Origin: Bryobacterales bacterium
GTDB taxonomy: Bacteria; Acidobacteriota; Terriglobia; Bryobacterales; Bryobacteraceae
Direction: 5' to 3'
Length of the DNA stretch: 64,000 nucleotides
Assembly (NCBI GenBank): GCA_019261985.1
Contig: JAFAQY010000027.1
Coordinates: 62,001 to 126,000 of the forward strand
Part shown: positions 42,769 to 52,548 of the stretch, piece by piece
How positions within the stretch are numbered: the first letter of the stretch is position 1
Layout: every line of letters starts with the position of its first letter
Position numbers and translations under genes: made by a program
The notes under the pieces: model-generated
The model's database searches: none
What the model was told of the DNA's origin: nothing
What the model saw: only the letters and a program-made list of their open reading frames with translations

Positions 42769-42850
42769 ACGGATAACTTCAGGTAAACCATGGCTCGCGT
42801 TCGGAAACATTACGCGAGAAGATGGGAACGATTCGGTTACTATTGGTTTC

Positions 42851-43680
42851 ATGGCAGATCGAATCAATCGGATAGGCCGACGGTTCGTCGTGTCTGTTTC
42901 AGTTGCTGCCGCTGTGGTCTCTATGAGTTGGAGCATACCCACCCGGGCGCAATCATCGCCGAAGCCCCAATTCGCCGTGGCCTCTATCAAGCAGCGGACC
43001 GATGGGGGTAGTGCCTCGGCGTGCTGTCTTGGTGCTGGCGGTAGATTGAATGTCAAGAATCAGCGTGTCTCGAACATCATTGGTTTCGCTTGGACGATGA
43101 AGTATTACCAGTTAGTCGGCGGGCCGAGTTGGTTGGAGTCCGACCGCTTCGACATCGAAGCGACAGCCGAGGGCAGCCCTAGCCAAGATGAGATGAAACA
43201 GATGCTTCAATCGCTGCTGGAGGAGCGGTTCCATCTTAAAGTCCATCAAGAGACGCGTCAACTTCCGGCCTACACGCTAACTCTGGCGAAGGGCGGGTCC
43301 AAAATGCAGGCGTTCAAAGAGGGAGACTGCATCAAGTACGACCCGAGCACGCCTGCGTCGCCATCAACGCCCATTAGGCCTCGCGATTTCTGTGGTTTCA
43401 ACGTCTTGACGCAAGGCAGATGGAACGCGTCTGGAATTACGATGCAGCAGGTTACGTCCGCGCTTGCCGACATCACCAACCGCCCGGTCATAGATAATAC
43501 CGAACTGTCTGGCTTGTTTAATATCCACACGGAATATCCCGAAGATGAACTGTCACCAGATTCAGCGGCCCATCGATCTTCACCGTAATACAGTCGCAGC
43601 TTGGGCTGAAGTTGAAATCGACAAAGGGCGCCGCCACAGTTCTCGTGATTGACCACGTGGAAAAACCATCAGCGAACTAG
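42851..43680 (+). pseudogene. TIGR03435 family secreted protein, frameshifted near 3' end
   Basis: The ATG at 42851 opens a signal peptide (VVSVSVAAAVVSMSW). The family pattern follows: PQFAVASIKQ, LNVKNQRVSNIIGFAW, QLVGGPSWLESDRFDIEATA, MLQSLLEERFHLKVHQETRQLPAYTLTLAKGG, ITMQQVTSALADITNRPVID and NTELSGLFNIHTEY. At about 43563 the frame is lost: the native ending (GPSIFTVIQSQLGLKLKSTK ... VLVIDHVEKPSAN) continues in another frame to the TAG at 43680. One missing base (or two extra) explains it. It could be a sequencing error, but decay fits the neighbourhood. Confidence 0.75.
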
Positions 43681-43960
43681 TTGCTCTACGAGCCTGGTAG
43701 CGACTTCATTGTTAATATAAATCGCGGCCTAATGGCGAGGTGGCGATCACTCCAGTCAACTGCGCTCCGTGACTCTCCAGGGTTGAGCGGGGACAAGGGC
43801 TGCCGCCCCTTTCCCCGGACCCCTTTCTCTGCTTGCGGCTTCCTCGCTTGGTTCCGGACAGGTTTGTCTTGATGAAGCCGAACGCTTCTTCCACAATTGA
43901 ATTGCCAGCGTCGCTACGCTCCGATTGTGTTCGGGATCACGCCGGAATGCCGTCCGGCTT
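43681..43960. other. Non-coding stretch without recognised features
   Basis: Between the frameshifted TIGR03435 gene and the hicBA relic I see no plausible gene, RNA or promoter. GC-rich direct text (GACAAGGGCTGCCGCCCC) is present but not clearly structured. Confidence 0.4.
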
Positions 43961-44093
43961 CTATTCGGAAAAACCGTTCAGCTTCGCCGGAATCCCCACG
44001 ATGTGGTTTCCGGCCTGATGGACCTCGCCGTAATGCCACTTTCGGCAGAGACTTCGGCTAATTGCTTCCAGAGGCATCCCTGGGAATCTTCAG
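43961..44093 (-). pseudogene. Decayed HicA-type toxin gene
   Basis: Reading the minus strand after the HicB relic, one frame gives KIPRDASGSN then a stop, and the next frame continues AISRSLCRKWHYGEVHQAGN + HIVGIP to a stop at 43961. HicA proteins run 'K-(I/L)-P-R-D-(L/V)-S-G-x-x-L-x-x-x-L...G-Y-x-x-x-(R/H)-Q-x-G-S-H-(I/L)', which this matches across one frameshift. The catalytic His is present in GNHIV. The end of the gene is lost. Confidence 0.5.
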
Positions 44094-44095
44094 CT

Positions 44096-44218
44096 TCAGC
44101 GACGTTCTTTCGCAAACTCCTCCCAGGAGTTTCCCTCAGTGAAGATGTTTTCGGTCAGGCGCTCGGCGGAGAATCCGCCATCCTCTTCTTGAACGACCTC
44201 GAAAACCAGTTCAGGCAT
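44096..44218 (-). pseudogene. Decayed HicB-type antitoxin gene
   Basis: The ATG at 44218 gives MPELVFEVVQEEDGGFSAER then LTENIFTEGNSWEEFAKERR and stops. HicB antitoxins begin with exactly this kind of partial RNase-H-like sheet ('h-x-F-E-V...D-G-G-(Y/F)-x-A...I-x-T-E-G-x-(T/S)-x-E-E-h...N-V-x-E-A'). One base change of frame would restore KNVAEAED, so a frameshift truncates it. The rest of HicB is missing before the HicA relic. Confidence 0.5.
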
Positions 44219-44329
44219 TCCGTCGAGGTAGCTTCCTAGCTTTTAGTCTACTCTGCCTTCCGCGTTCATTGTCGCCCGAACCACCGTTTGAAATGCCCCT
44301 GCCTTCATAATCGTCTCATCTAAAGGAAG

Positions 44330-45871
44330 ATGAAATACCACAAAATACTGGTGTGTTCGGCTCTTGTGGCGGCGACCCTCCCGCTCGTCAACGGCCAAGC
44401 GGCAACGCCGCCTGTTGCCCGTGAACTGCCGTCCGCACAACCGCTTCCTCTCTCAGGCCGCGAACCAACCGGAGCGGTGATAACGATCGAAACGCCGCAA
44501 ACCGGCGCTGGCGCGAATTCCGTTAACACACTGAATCCCTCCATTCAAATACAAGGCGCTTATCAAGGCAGTACGCCGGTTGGCACAGCGGCGGCCGAGC
44601 CCCTCGCTTTAACTCTGGAAGATGCAATTAAGCGCGGGATTCAGTACAACCTCGGGAGCATTGGCGCCAGCCAGGCTGTGCGCCAGGCCCGAGCGCAACG
44701 GCTGTTAGCGGGCGCGCAACTGCTGCCGGATGTCGCGGGCGGTTTACGGGAAACCGTTCAGCAGATCGATCTCGCTACTATCGGCTTACATCCCAATATT
44801 CCGATTCCCGGCTTCAGCTTTCCTACCATCGTCGGACCATTCAATTATTTCGATTTGCGCGCGAGTTTCACCCAGTCGTTTAGCATGACCGGCCTTCGCA
44901 GCTGGCGATCCAGCCAGGAGAACACCCGGTCTTCGGAGCTTTCCTTTAAAGACGCGCGGCAAGTAGTGACGCTAGCAGTCGCCGGGTCGTATCTGCAACT
45001 CCTCGCCTCCGCGGCACGCATCGATACGGCCCGGGCGCAGATCGAAACCGCGCAAACGGTTTACCGGCAGGCGGTGGATAGGAATCTCAGCGGATTAAAC
45101 GCGCGCATAGACGTGAACCGCAGCCTCGTGGAATTGCAAACGGAGCAGCAGCGGCTCACATCGATCCTCAACGATTTCGAAAAGCAGAAACTCGCGCTTG
45201 CCCGCCTGATCGGACTGCCGATGGCGCAGCGCTTTACACTGTCCGACACGATTCCATATCGCGAGCTCCCAGCCCCGAACTTGGATGATTTGATTCAGCG
45301 TGCATTTTCAGGCCGCGCGGACGTGCAAGCGGCTGCGACGCAGGTCAAAGCAGCCGAACTGGCGAAGAAAGCCGCGACCTCCGAATATTATCCTTCGCTC
45401 GATGTGGCGGCGGATTATGGCGTTACGGGCGTCAATCCGTCGCAGTCGCACGGAACTTTTTTAGCTACAGCCGCCGTAAATTTCCCAATATTCAGGTCCG
45501 GCCGGATTCGCGCATCCATCGAGCAAGCTGACGCCGCGCTTGCGCAGCGCAGGGCGGAATACGAAGACATCAAGGCGCAAGCGGAGCAGGATGTGCGTAA
45601 CGCCGCTCTTGACGCCGAAGCAGCTTCCGCTCAGGTGCGTGTTGCCGAATCCAACCGCAAGCTTGCCGCTGATACGTTAACGCAGGCCCGGGACCGTTTC
45701 CGTGCCGGAGTCGCCGACACGGTCGAGCTGGTACAAGCGCAGGAATCCGTGGCCACGGCTGAACAGGATTACATCAACGCGGTCTTTGCTTTCAACCTCG
45801 CGCAAGTAAGCCTGGCCCGGGCGATGGGCCAAACGGAACAGGGGATCGCATTGCTGCTTCAAGGAAAATAA
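44330..45871 (+). CDS. TolC-family outer-membrane efflux protein
   Basis: The 513-residue protein has a signal peptide (ILVCSALVAATLPLVNGQ), then a Pro/Ala-rich segment. The OEP body carries LTLEDAIKRGIQYNLGSIGASQAVRQA, helical coiled regions (AARIDTARAQIETAQTVYRQAV, LNDFEKQKLALARLIGLPM), FSGRADVQAAATQVKAAELAKKAATSEYYPSLDVAADYG and AGVADTVELVQAQESVATAEQDYINAVFAFNLAQVSLARAMG in broken family style. It should form the trimeric outer-membrane/periplasm channel for the EmrA/EmrB-like pair two bases downstream. The three genes clearly make one efflux operon. Confidence 0.9.
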   Translation: MKYHKILVCSALVAATLPLVNGQAATPPVARELPSAQPLPLSGREPTGAVITIETPQTGAGANSVNTLNPSIQIQGAYQGSTPVGTAAAEPLALTLEDAIKRGIQYNLGSIGASQAVRQARAQRLLAGAQLLPDVAGGLRETVQQIDLATIGLHPNIPIPGFSFPTIVGPFNYFDLRASFTQSFSMTGLRSWRSSQENTRSSELSFKDARQVVTLAVAGSYLQLLASAARIDTARAQIETAQTVYRQAVDRNLSGLNARIDVNRSLVELQTEQQRLTSILNDFEKQKLALARLIGLPMAQRFTLSDTIPYRELPAPNLDDLIQRAFSGRADVQAAATQVKAAELAKKAATSEYYPSLDVAADYGVTGVNPSQSHGTFLATAAVNFPIFRSGRIRASIEQADAALAQRRAEYEDIKAQAEQDVRNAALDAEAASAQVRVAESNRKLAADTLTQARDRFRAGVADTVELVQAQESVATAEQDYINAVFAFNLAQVSLARAMGQTEQGIALLLQGK

Positions 45872-45872
45872 T

Positions 45873-47204
45873 ATGCCAGACGACCGGAGCACGTTTGCGC
45901 CACCGGAGCACGAAGCGCCGCCGGAGCACGAAGCGCCACCGGAGCACGAGGCTCCTCCGCGCGATGAAGCTCAGGAACCGCGACGGGAACAAACGGCCGA
46001 GCCGCCGCCGGACAAAGGCAAGCGTCCGCAGCGCAGAAGACCGCATCCATTGCGCAAATGGCTGCTGATCGGCGCCGTTCTCGTTGTGGCGATCGCGGCG
46101 CTGTTGTGGTATCTGCACTCGCGGCAGTTTGAAAGCACCGACGACGCGCAGGTGGACGCTCATACGAGCGGAATAGCTTCCCGCATCGCAGGCACCGTGA
46201 TCGCGGTTCACGCGGAGGAGAATCAGTATGTTCAAGCGGGGCAGGTTCTTGTAGATCTCGATCCTCGCGATTATGAGGTCTCGGTGGCTCAGGCCCGCAG
46301 CCAGGTAGCTCAAGCGCAAGCTGAAACGACGGCTGAGCAGCCGAACGTTCCGGTCACCCAGGTTACGAACCAGACCACGATCGCTACCGCGGCGTCGGAG
46401 GTTGCGAGCGCGCAGGCAGGTGTAACCGCGGCCGAGCACGATTATGATTCCGCGGTTGCAAATGTGCGCGCGGCGGAAGCGAATAACATAAAGGCGCAAG
46501 CCGACGTGGAGCGCTACCGGCCTCTCGCGGTAAAAGACGAGGTGCCGCAGCAGCAATTCGATCAGGTTGTCGCTACGGCCAAAGCACAAGCGGCGACAGT
46601 GGCCGCGAGCCAAGCCACCGCTGCCGCGGCCGCCAAGGCGGTGGAACAACGGCGCGCGGATCTAGCCGCGGCGCAAAAACGCGCCCTGCAGGCCCAGCAG
46701 ACCGCGCAGCCCCAACTTCAGATCCGCCAGGCGAATGTGCAGGCGCGCCAAGCCGCGATGGGCGGCGCGCAGGCGCAGCTCGCGCAAGCGCTGCTCAATT
46801 TGTCGTATGCCAATATAGCGACTCCGGTGGACGGGATAGTGGCCAAGCGCGTGGCCGAGGTCGGCGACCGCCTATCGCCCGGGCAGCAGGTTTTCCTCGT
46901 TACTCAAATCGCTGATGTGTGGGTGACGGCCAATTTCCGGGAAACTCAACTCCGCCGGATGCGCCCCGGCCAATCCGTCCGCATTCACGTTGACGCGCTC
47001 GGAACGGATTTCGACGGCTATGTGGAAAGCATGCCCGCGGCCACAGGCGCTGTCATCAGCCTGCTGCCTCCTGAAAATGCCACCGGCAACTTTGTGAAAG
47101 TGGTGCAGCGGCTGCCGGTGCGTATCCGCTTCAAAGCGGGCCAGGCGGGACTCGAGGACCTCCGGCCGGGAATGTCCGTCGAGCCGAAGGTGACGGTGGG
47201 ATAG
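45873..47204 (+). CDS. HlyD/EmrA-type membrane fusion protein
   Basis: The 443-residue protein begins with a cytoplasmic, disordered Pro/Glu-rich tail (about 1-52) containing tandem PPEHEA repeats, followed by one membrane helix (LLIGAVLVVAIAALLWYL). The barrel and lipoyl parts read SRIAGTVIAVHAEENQYVQAGQVLVDLDPRDYEV, with coiled coils between about 150 and 300 and VDGIVAKRVAEVGDRLSPGQ, VWVTANFRETQLRRMRPGQSV. The ending GLEDLRPGMSVEPKVTV is typical of EmrA. It links the MFS pump to TolC. The long acidic tail is unusual. Confidence 0.9.
   Translation: MPDDRSTFAPPEHEAPPEHEAPPEHEAPPRDEAQEPRREQTAEPPPDKGKRPQRRRPHPLRKWLLIGAVLVVAIAALLWYLHSRQFESTDDAQVDAHTSGIASRIAGTVIAVHAEENQYVQAGQVLVDLDPRDYEVSVAQARSQVAQAQAETTAEQPNVPVTQVTNQTTIATAASEVASAQAGVTAAEHDYDSAVANVRAAEANNIKAQADVERYRPLAVKDEVPQQQFDQVVATAKAQAATVAASQATAAAAAKAVEQRRADLAAAQKRALQAQQTAQPQLQIRQANVQARQAAMGGAQAQLAQALLNLSYANIATPVDGIVAKRVAEVGDRLSPGQQVFLVTQIADVWVTANFRETQLRRMRPGQSVRIHVDALGTDFDGYVESMPAATGAVISLLPPENATGNFVKVVQRLPVRIRFKAGQAGLEDLRPGMSVEPKVTVG
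45900..45953 (+). repeat. Three 18-base tandem repeats encoding PPEHEA
   Basis: Near-identical 18-base units (consensus CCACCGGAGCACGAAGCG) repeat three times, and a degenerate fourth unit encodes PPRDEA. They lengthen the cytoplasmic tail of the fusion protein and could vary in copy number by slippage. Confidence 0.8.
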
Positions 47205-47206
47205 AT

Positions 47207-48796
47207 GTGCCGCAAGCGCCGGACGACATAGCAGCGCACGGCTGGCATCCCGGCCATAACCCCTGGGCGGTGGCGCTGACCGTCACGATCGCGACGTTCA
47301 TGGAGGTCATGGACATCTCGATCGCGAACGTCGCTTTGCCGCATATCGCGGGCGGGTTGTCGGCGGGCGTGGACGAGTCCACCTGGATTCTCACCAGCTA
47401 TCTGGTCTCAAACGCGATCGTTCTGCCCATCTCCGCCTGGCTCAGCGACCGCTTCGGTCGAAAACGCTTTTACATGAGCTGTGTCGCGCTGTTTACGGCG
47501 AGTTCATTCCTCTGCGGATTGGCTCCGAGCCTGGGCGCGCTGATCTTCTTTCGCGTCTTGCAGGGCCTCGGCGGCGGAGGCTTGGGACCAAGCGAACAGG
47601 CCATACTAGCCGATACCTTCCCCGCCGCCAAACGCGGTATGGCCTTCGCGGTGTACGGAATGGCGGTGGTGTTAGCGCCCGCCATCGGCCCGACGCTCGG
47701 CGGCTGGATTACGGATCAGTACAGTTGGCGTTGGATCTTCTTCATAAACGTGCCATTCGGCATCCTGTCGCTCAGTCTCGTGAGCTTTATGATTTCGGAC
47801 CCTCCGCATATGCGTAAGGCAAGGGAGGAGGCCCAGCGGAGTCCTATCGATTTCACTGGACTGGTTCTGGTGGCCACCGGATTGGGCGCGCTGCAAGTCG
47901 TTCTCGACAAGGGCCAGCGCGACGATTGGTTCGCCTCGCCGTTCATCACGTGGTTCACGATCTTTTCTGTTTCCGCGCTGGTTGTGTTCGTTATATGGGA
48001 ATGGCGTCAGAAGCACCCAATCGTGCATTTGCGTCTCTACAAGAACTCGAGTTTCGCCGTTGCAAATCTGCTGATGCTGCTCGCGTTTTCGTCGTTGCTC
48101 GGCGCGACCCTGCTGATTCCTCAGTTCGCGCAGATCTCGCTCGGCTACACGGCGGAGAAAGCCGGCGAGCTCCTTTCGCCCGGAGGTTTCGCGATATTAG
48201 CGTTCATGCCGCTTGTCGGCTTTCTTTCATCGCGAGTGGATGCGCGCTATATCATCGCGTTCGGATTGCTGGTTGTCAGCTTCGCCCTGTTCCGAATGAC
48301 CAATCTGACTCTGGGCATCGATTATAAGACCCTGATGATGTGGCGCGTGTACCAGGCCGCGGGGATGGCGTTCATTTTTGTGCCCGTGAATACGCTTGCC
48401 TACACGGACATGCGCCCGGAGTCCAGTAATCAGGTCGCCGCAATGACGAATTTGGCGCGGAACATCGGTGGCAGCGTCGGCATCTCCGCGGTAACGACGC
48501 TCCTCGCGCGCCGGACGCAGATACATCAGGATTATCTTTCGCACCACATGTTCCAATACAATCCCCGGCTTCAGCAATTGCTTTCGGAGATGACGAATCG
48601 CGCAGCCACGCGCGCCGGCTCCGCCCAGGCGCTGCGGCAATCCTATGCGCGTTTGTATTTCCTCCTTCAGCAACAAGCATCCGTGCTTGCATACATCGAC
48701 ATTTTCTGGATTCTGGGGATCATAACCATGAGCGCCATCGTGCTCCTGTTTTTCGCGAAGAAGCCGAAGCCGGGCCAGGCGGCGATGGGGCATTAA
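47207..48796 (+). CDS. DHA2-family MFS drug exporter (EmrB-like)
   Basis: The GTG start gives 529 residues with about 14 membrane helices. DHA2 marks are FMEVMDISIANVALPHIAGG (motif with D), WILTSYLVSNAIVLPISAWLSDRFGRKRFY (motif A), FRVLQGLGGGGLGPSEQAIL, and VYGMAVVLAPAIGPTLGGWITDQYSWRWIFFINVPFG (motif C). The sequence before the end, FFLLQQQASVLAYIDIFWILG, is typical of EmrB. It expels lipophilic toxic compounds by proton antiport through EmrA and TolC. No linked regulator (TetR/MarR) is present; a dead hicBA locus stands upstream. Confidence 0.93.
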   Translation: MPQAPDDIAAHGWHPGHNPWAVALTVTIATFMEVMDISIANVALPHIAGGLSAGVDESTWILTSYLVSNAIVLPISAWLSDRFGRKRFYMSCVALFTASSFLCGLAPSLGALIFFRVLQGLGGGGLGPSEQAILADTFPAAKRGMAFAVYGMAVVLAPAIGPTLGGWITDQYSWRWIFFINVPFGILSLSLVSFMISDPPHMRKAREEAQRSPIDFTGLVLVATGLGALQVVLDKGQRDDWFASPFITWFTIFSVSALVVFVIWEWRQKHPIVHLRLYKNSSFAVANLLMLLAFSSLLGATLLIPQFAQISLGYTAEKAGELLSPGGFAILAFMPLVGFLSSRVDARYIIAFGLLVVSFALFRMTNLTLGIDYKTLMMWRVYQAAGMAFIFVPVNTLAYTDMRPESSNQVAAMTNLARNIGGSVGISAVTTLLARRTQIHQDYLSHHMFQYNPRLQQLLSEMTNRAATRAGSAQALRQSYARLYFLLQQQASVLAYIDIFWILGIITMSAIVLLFFAKKPKPGQAAMGH

Positions 48797-48814
48797 GGCG
48801 TCGTGGGCCCAGAT

Positions 48815-51800
48815 CTAGAACGTCAGCCGGAGCGACATCTGAATGAATCTTGGGCTGCCGATGGTGCGCGAAATATAGCCGGCCGTGCTTGAGGGCGCGC
48901 GGACAGTCACCTTCCCGCTCGAAACGCTGTACAGGCTCACGCTATTGTTCGGCACGTCGAAACTGGGGTGGTTCAGGACGTTGTAGAACTCGGCGCTGTA
49001 GCGGAGGCCGAACCGTTCGGTGATGCGCCAAGTCTTCGCGATGGACTGGTCCCAGCGGCTCTGGAACGGACCGCGGAAAACATCGCGGCCGCTGTTGGCC
49101 CAGCCCGTTTCCACAGTGTCGCCGGCGGGAACACCGCTTGTGCCGGGGGCAATCACCGGAATGTAAAGCTTGCTCACATCGATGTACGGCTTGGCTGGAT
49201 TTACGCCCATCGTGCCCTGAAGCATCGCCATGCTGGGCGTGACACCTTGCTGGAACCCGATGATCGGATCGGAAACGTTGGGGAAGCTACCGTTATAGAC
49301 TCCGGAGACGGCGCCCGAAAAATCGTACATGTTGAATGGCTGCCCGCTTTGGGCCGTGATCATTCCGGCCAATTGCCATCCATTCACCGCGGCGGCCGTC
49401 CACGATCCTTTTTTTCCGGGCGAAGGCAATTCATAGAGGTAACTGGTGATGAACACGTGCGTGCGGTCGTAAGCGGAATTGCCGTAGGAAAGGTGCGGAT
49501 ACGTGGGATCGTTGCCGTTGAAGAACAAACCGAGGCCGCTTTGCTCATCGAGCGAATGGGACCACGTATAGGATGCCGTAATCTGCAAACCGGACGAGAG
49601 CCTCTTCCGCAGACCTACCTGAAGCGCATTGTATGTCGAGATTCCGATCGTCTTATAGAACACCGACTGCGTGTCAAACCCGAGATAGGGGACTCGAATA
49701 CTCGCATTGCCTCCGCCGAATGTTTTCAGGCTCTCCGAAGCTACGGCATTGAATCCATAGGACGTCGTCTCGCCATTAATTGCGTTGGATGCCGTAGCTA
49801 TCAACGGCTGATTGAATGGAATCGGCAGCACCTGATGCACGCCATGGTTGCCGACATACCCGGTGGAAATGAGCCAGCTATTGGCCGGTTGCCACTGCAC
49901 ATCGAAGGACCAGTTTTCCGTGTAGGGCAGGGTGTTGGACGGATCGTATCCCCCGAAAACATACGTGTTGGCGCCGTTTTTGATCTGTGCGAGGTTCGGC
50001 AGCAGGGCGGTGACCGCGTTCGGATTATTCGGCGGCGGAGGCGGGACGGAACCGAAAGGGTTCTCCAGCGTGCCCGAAGAGGTCGCGGACACCTTAGTCA
50101 CAAATGGCGCGGCTAATGTAATACCGAACGGGCCTCCGGTGCCATTGGGACCGCTCCCCGGAGAAAGATATGAGAAGTATTCACCGCGATCGTAGTAGAT
50201 TCCCGCGCCCGCGCGCATCGTGAGATTTTTCACGAAACGCGGACTCCACGCGATGCCCACCCGCGGCCCGATTCCCCATTGCCGGTCCGTAAGCGTCGAA
50301 TCGCTCACGCCTTTCGTTCCGAGAGTGGGATTATTCCCGGCCACGACGACCCCGCTGCTAATGTACGTGTCAGTGGAAGCGTTGTATTGATACGCGTCCG
50401 GATGAAAGCTGCTCAAGTTGCCGTACTTTTCGGAAAACGGCCCATTGAAGTCATACCGAACTCCCGCGGTAATCGTCAGATTGCTTTTGATCTTCCAAGT
50501 ATCGGTAGCATACGCTCCAGCAGTGTTGGCGCGCAGATAGCGGTTCGCCGCGCCGTTGTACAGATAAGAAAACGGAGTGTACAACGTGCCTCGCAGGAAA
50601 CCGGGGAAATCGTTCGTGGCCACGCCGGCGACGTCCGTCGCGCCGTTGATGATATTGAGTTGTGTCCGGTTGAACGAAAATCCGAAATATACCGTATGCC
50701 GTCCAGCGACCCAATTCAGGTTCGTCGACACATCGCCGCGGTTTTGGTCCGCGGCGTTGTTGGAAAAATTCGAGCCGTTCCGCGGTCCGACGAACAGCGA
50801 GTTCGTTAGCGTACCGTCGGCGGTACGGATTTCGAACGCCGGAAAATTCGTGCCGCCGAATAGATTCATGCCGATGTCTTGCGGCGTGAGCGCCTGGGAT
50901 GTCACCGCGGCTGCGCCTTGGCGGACTACGCCGATGCGCTGCTCCCAGGTGAGATTCGGTCTTACCACGTAGGTGTTGTTCAACGAAACTACCCAGCTTT
51001 CCGCGTCCAAGCTCTGGGGGAATCCGATGACGTTGCTCTGCGCGAACGGACTCTTATTTGGGTTTTTGCTGATGAAGAATTTCCCGGAGAGCCGGTCTTT
51101 GTCGTTGGGATTCCAATCCAGATTGCCGTTGGCCATATCGGCTCGGAAGACGGATGGAACCCCGTTCACCAGCGCGTTGTACCCGAGCTGTTTCGCCACA
51201 TTAGGATCCGTGACGGTCGCGGAAGGAATCACATATTGGCCATTGACTTTGGCCTGCATCAGTTTGAGCGCCACTGGGTCGATCTGCGCCGGCGTGACCG
51301 GGTTGCCGCCAATCGTCGAGGCGAAATCCTGATTGGCCACGGCGGCAAGCGCTTGCGGGCTGCGGTCGTCCGTCAGGTGTTGCGGAACTGTGTCCGTCGC
51401 CTGGCTGCTGAGCGCGTCATGGTCGATTAGGCCTTGATAAGAGACAAAGAAGAAGACCTTGTCGTGCTTGATGGGTCCTCCAAGCGCCACGCCGTACTTG
51501 TTGAAATGTAAAGCCGGCACCTTTCCGCTAGCAGGAATGGATGGGTCCGCGTTGCGGAAGAATTGCGCGGCGTTGAAGGCGTTGTTTTGAACATAGTAAT
51601 AACTCTGGCCATGGAGCTGATTGGTCCCGGTCTTCGTGATCAGAGCGATCTGAGCTCCCGAAGTCCCGCCCTGCGAGGCATCGTATTGCGAAGTATTGAC
51701 CCGCAACTCTTCAATCGTTTCGGGCGGCGGAGTCGGCAGTCCCTGACCGATTGCGTTATACACGGTCGTAGCCGTCTGCGCCTCGTTGCCGGTATGGTTC

Positions 51801-52477
51801 AGCACGAATTGTCCCGTGTTCAGGATGAACCGGTTCTCGGTGACCTGGCTGGAGGACTTACCGTTGAACAGATTATTCGTGCTGACGCCATTCATCGAAA
51901 AACTATTGCTGGTGTCCCTCTGGCCATTAGCCCAGATGTTCTGGTTGCCGAGGCCCGCGTTCGTTCCGGACCCAGGCAGGAAATCGGCGCTGACGCCGGG
52001 GCTCAAGATCGCCAATTGCGTGAAGCTACCGGTGCCGAGGGGCGTGTTCTGGATGGTCAGCGAGTCAAGAACATAGCCCACGGTCGCGTCCACCTCGTTG
52101 CGCAGCGGCGTGCCGGTTACTTCTACCGTTGTGGCAACCTGTCCCACTTTCATCTGTGCGTCCACGGTAGTAGTACGGTTCGCCTGCACCAGAATCTCGC
52201 TAAAAACCTCTGTTGAGAAGCCCTCATGCGAAAAAGTAACCGAGTACGTCCCAATCGGCAGATTCGCGATCTGATAAGAACCGTCGGGCTGGGTTGCCGC
52301 GGTAACCAGGAGGTTGGTATCCAGGTTCTTGATCTCAACCTTCACGTTCGGCACCACCGAGTTTTGAGGATCGGTGACTGTGCCGGTGATATTGCCGAGC
52401 ACGAGTTGTGCATGAATGGCGGGGCTGAACATAGCGGCGAGAGTCAGGGCAAGGATGTAGCGCGGCGAGATTCTCAT
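48815..52477 (-). CDS. Oar-like TonB-dependent receptor with N-terminal carboxypeptidase-regulatory-like domain
   Basis: The 1220-residue protein has a signal peptide (ILALTLAAMFSPAIHA), then a CarboxypepD_reg-like/Cna-B domain at about 28-110 (NITGTVTDPQNSVVPNVKVEIKNLDTN, GSYQIANLPIGTYSV). The plug lies at about 120-260 (VDATVGYVLDSLTIQNTPLG, TIEELRVNTSQYDASQGGTSG). The very long barrel has many aromatic strands, and the C-terminus ends RFIQMSLRLTF with the outer-membrane Phe. This is the class expanded in Acidobacteria, probably for uptake of large glycans or other polymers. No classical TonB box is obvious, which is usual for this group. Confidence 0.92.
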   Translation of the reverse strand: MRISPRYILALTLAAMFSPAIHAQLVLGNITGTVTDPQNSVVPNVKVEIKNLDTNLLVTAATQPDGSYQIANLPIGTYSVTFSHEGFSTEVFSEILVQANRTTTVDAQMKVGQVATTVEVTGTPLRNEVDATVGYVLDSLTIQNTPLGTGSFTQLAILSPGVSADFLPGSGTNAGLGNQNIWANGQRDTSNSFSMNGVSTNNLFNGKSSSQVTENRFILNTGQFVLNHTGNEAQTATTVYNAIGQGLPTPPPETIEELRVNTSQYDASQGGTSGAQIALITKTGTNQLHGQSYYYVQNNAFNAAQFFRNADPSIPASGKVPALHFNKYGVALGGPIKHDKVFFFVSYQGLIDHDALSSQATDTVPQHLTDDRSPQALAAVANQDFASTIGGNPVTPAQIDPVALKLMQAKVNGQYVIPSATVTDPNVAKQLGYNALVNGVPSVFRADMANGNLDWNPNDKDRLSGKFFISKNPNKSPFAQSNVIGFPQSLDAESWVVSLNNTYVVRPNLTWEQRIGVVRQGAAAVTSQALTPQDIGMNLFGGTNFPAFEIRTADGTLTNSLFVGPRNGSNFSNNAADQNRGDVSTNLNWVAGRHTVYFGFSFNRTQLNIINGATDVAGVATNDFPGFLRGTLYTPFSYLYNGAANRYLRANTAGAYATDTWKIKSNLTITAGVRYDFNGPFSEKYGNLSSFHPDAYQYNASTDTYISSGVVVAGNNPTLGTKGVSDSTLTDRQWGIGPRVGIAWSPRFVKNLTMRAGAGIYYDRGEYFSYLSPGSGPNGTGGPFGITLAAPFVTKVSATSSGTLENPFGSVPPPPPNNPNAVTALLPNLAQIKNGANTYVFGGYDPSNTLPYTENWSFDVQWQPANSWLISTGYVGNHGVHQVLPIPFNQPLIATASNAINGETTSYGFNAVASESLKTFGGGNASIRVPYLGFDTQSVFYKTIGISTYNALQVGLRKRLSSGLQITASYTWSHSLDEQSGLGLFFNGNDPTYPHLSYGNSAYDRTHVFITSYLYELPSPGKKGSWTAAAVNGWQLAGMITAQSGQPFNMYDFSGAVSGVYNGSFPNVSDPIIGFQQGVTPSMAMLQGTMGVNPAKPYIDVSKLYIPVIAPGTSGVPAGDTVETGWANSGRDVFRGPFQSRWDQSIAKTWRITERFGLRYSAEFYNVLNHPSFDVPNNSVSLYSVSSGKVTVRAPSSTAGYISRTIGSPRFIQMSLRLTF

Positions 52478-52548
52478 ATGGGGTTAGGATGCCACAGAGA
52501 TGTTGCAGAACGGTAACAGAATCTTCAGTAGTTGGATGCCGTATACTG

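Noticed and set aside
48968-50116. Plus-strand frame of 382 residues
   Set aside because: It lies entirely antisense to the TonB-receptor gene, with no family motif and shadow-like composition. The same holds for 17679-18701 and 8460-9395.
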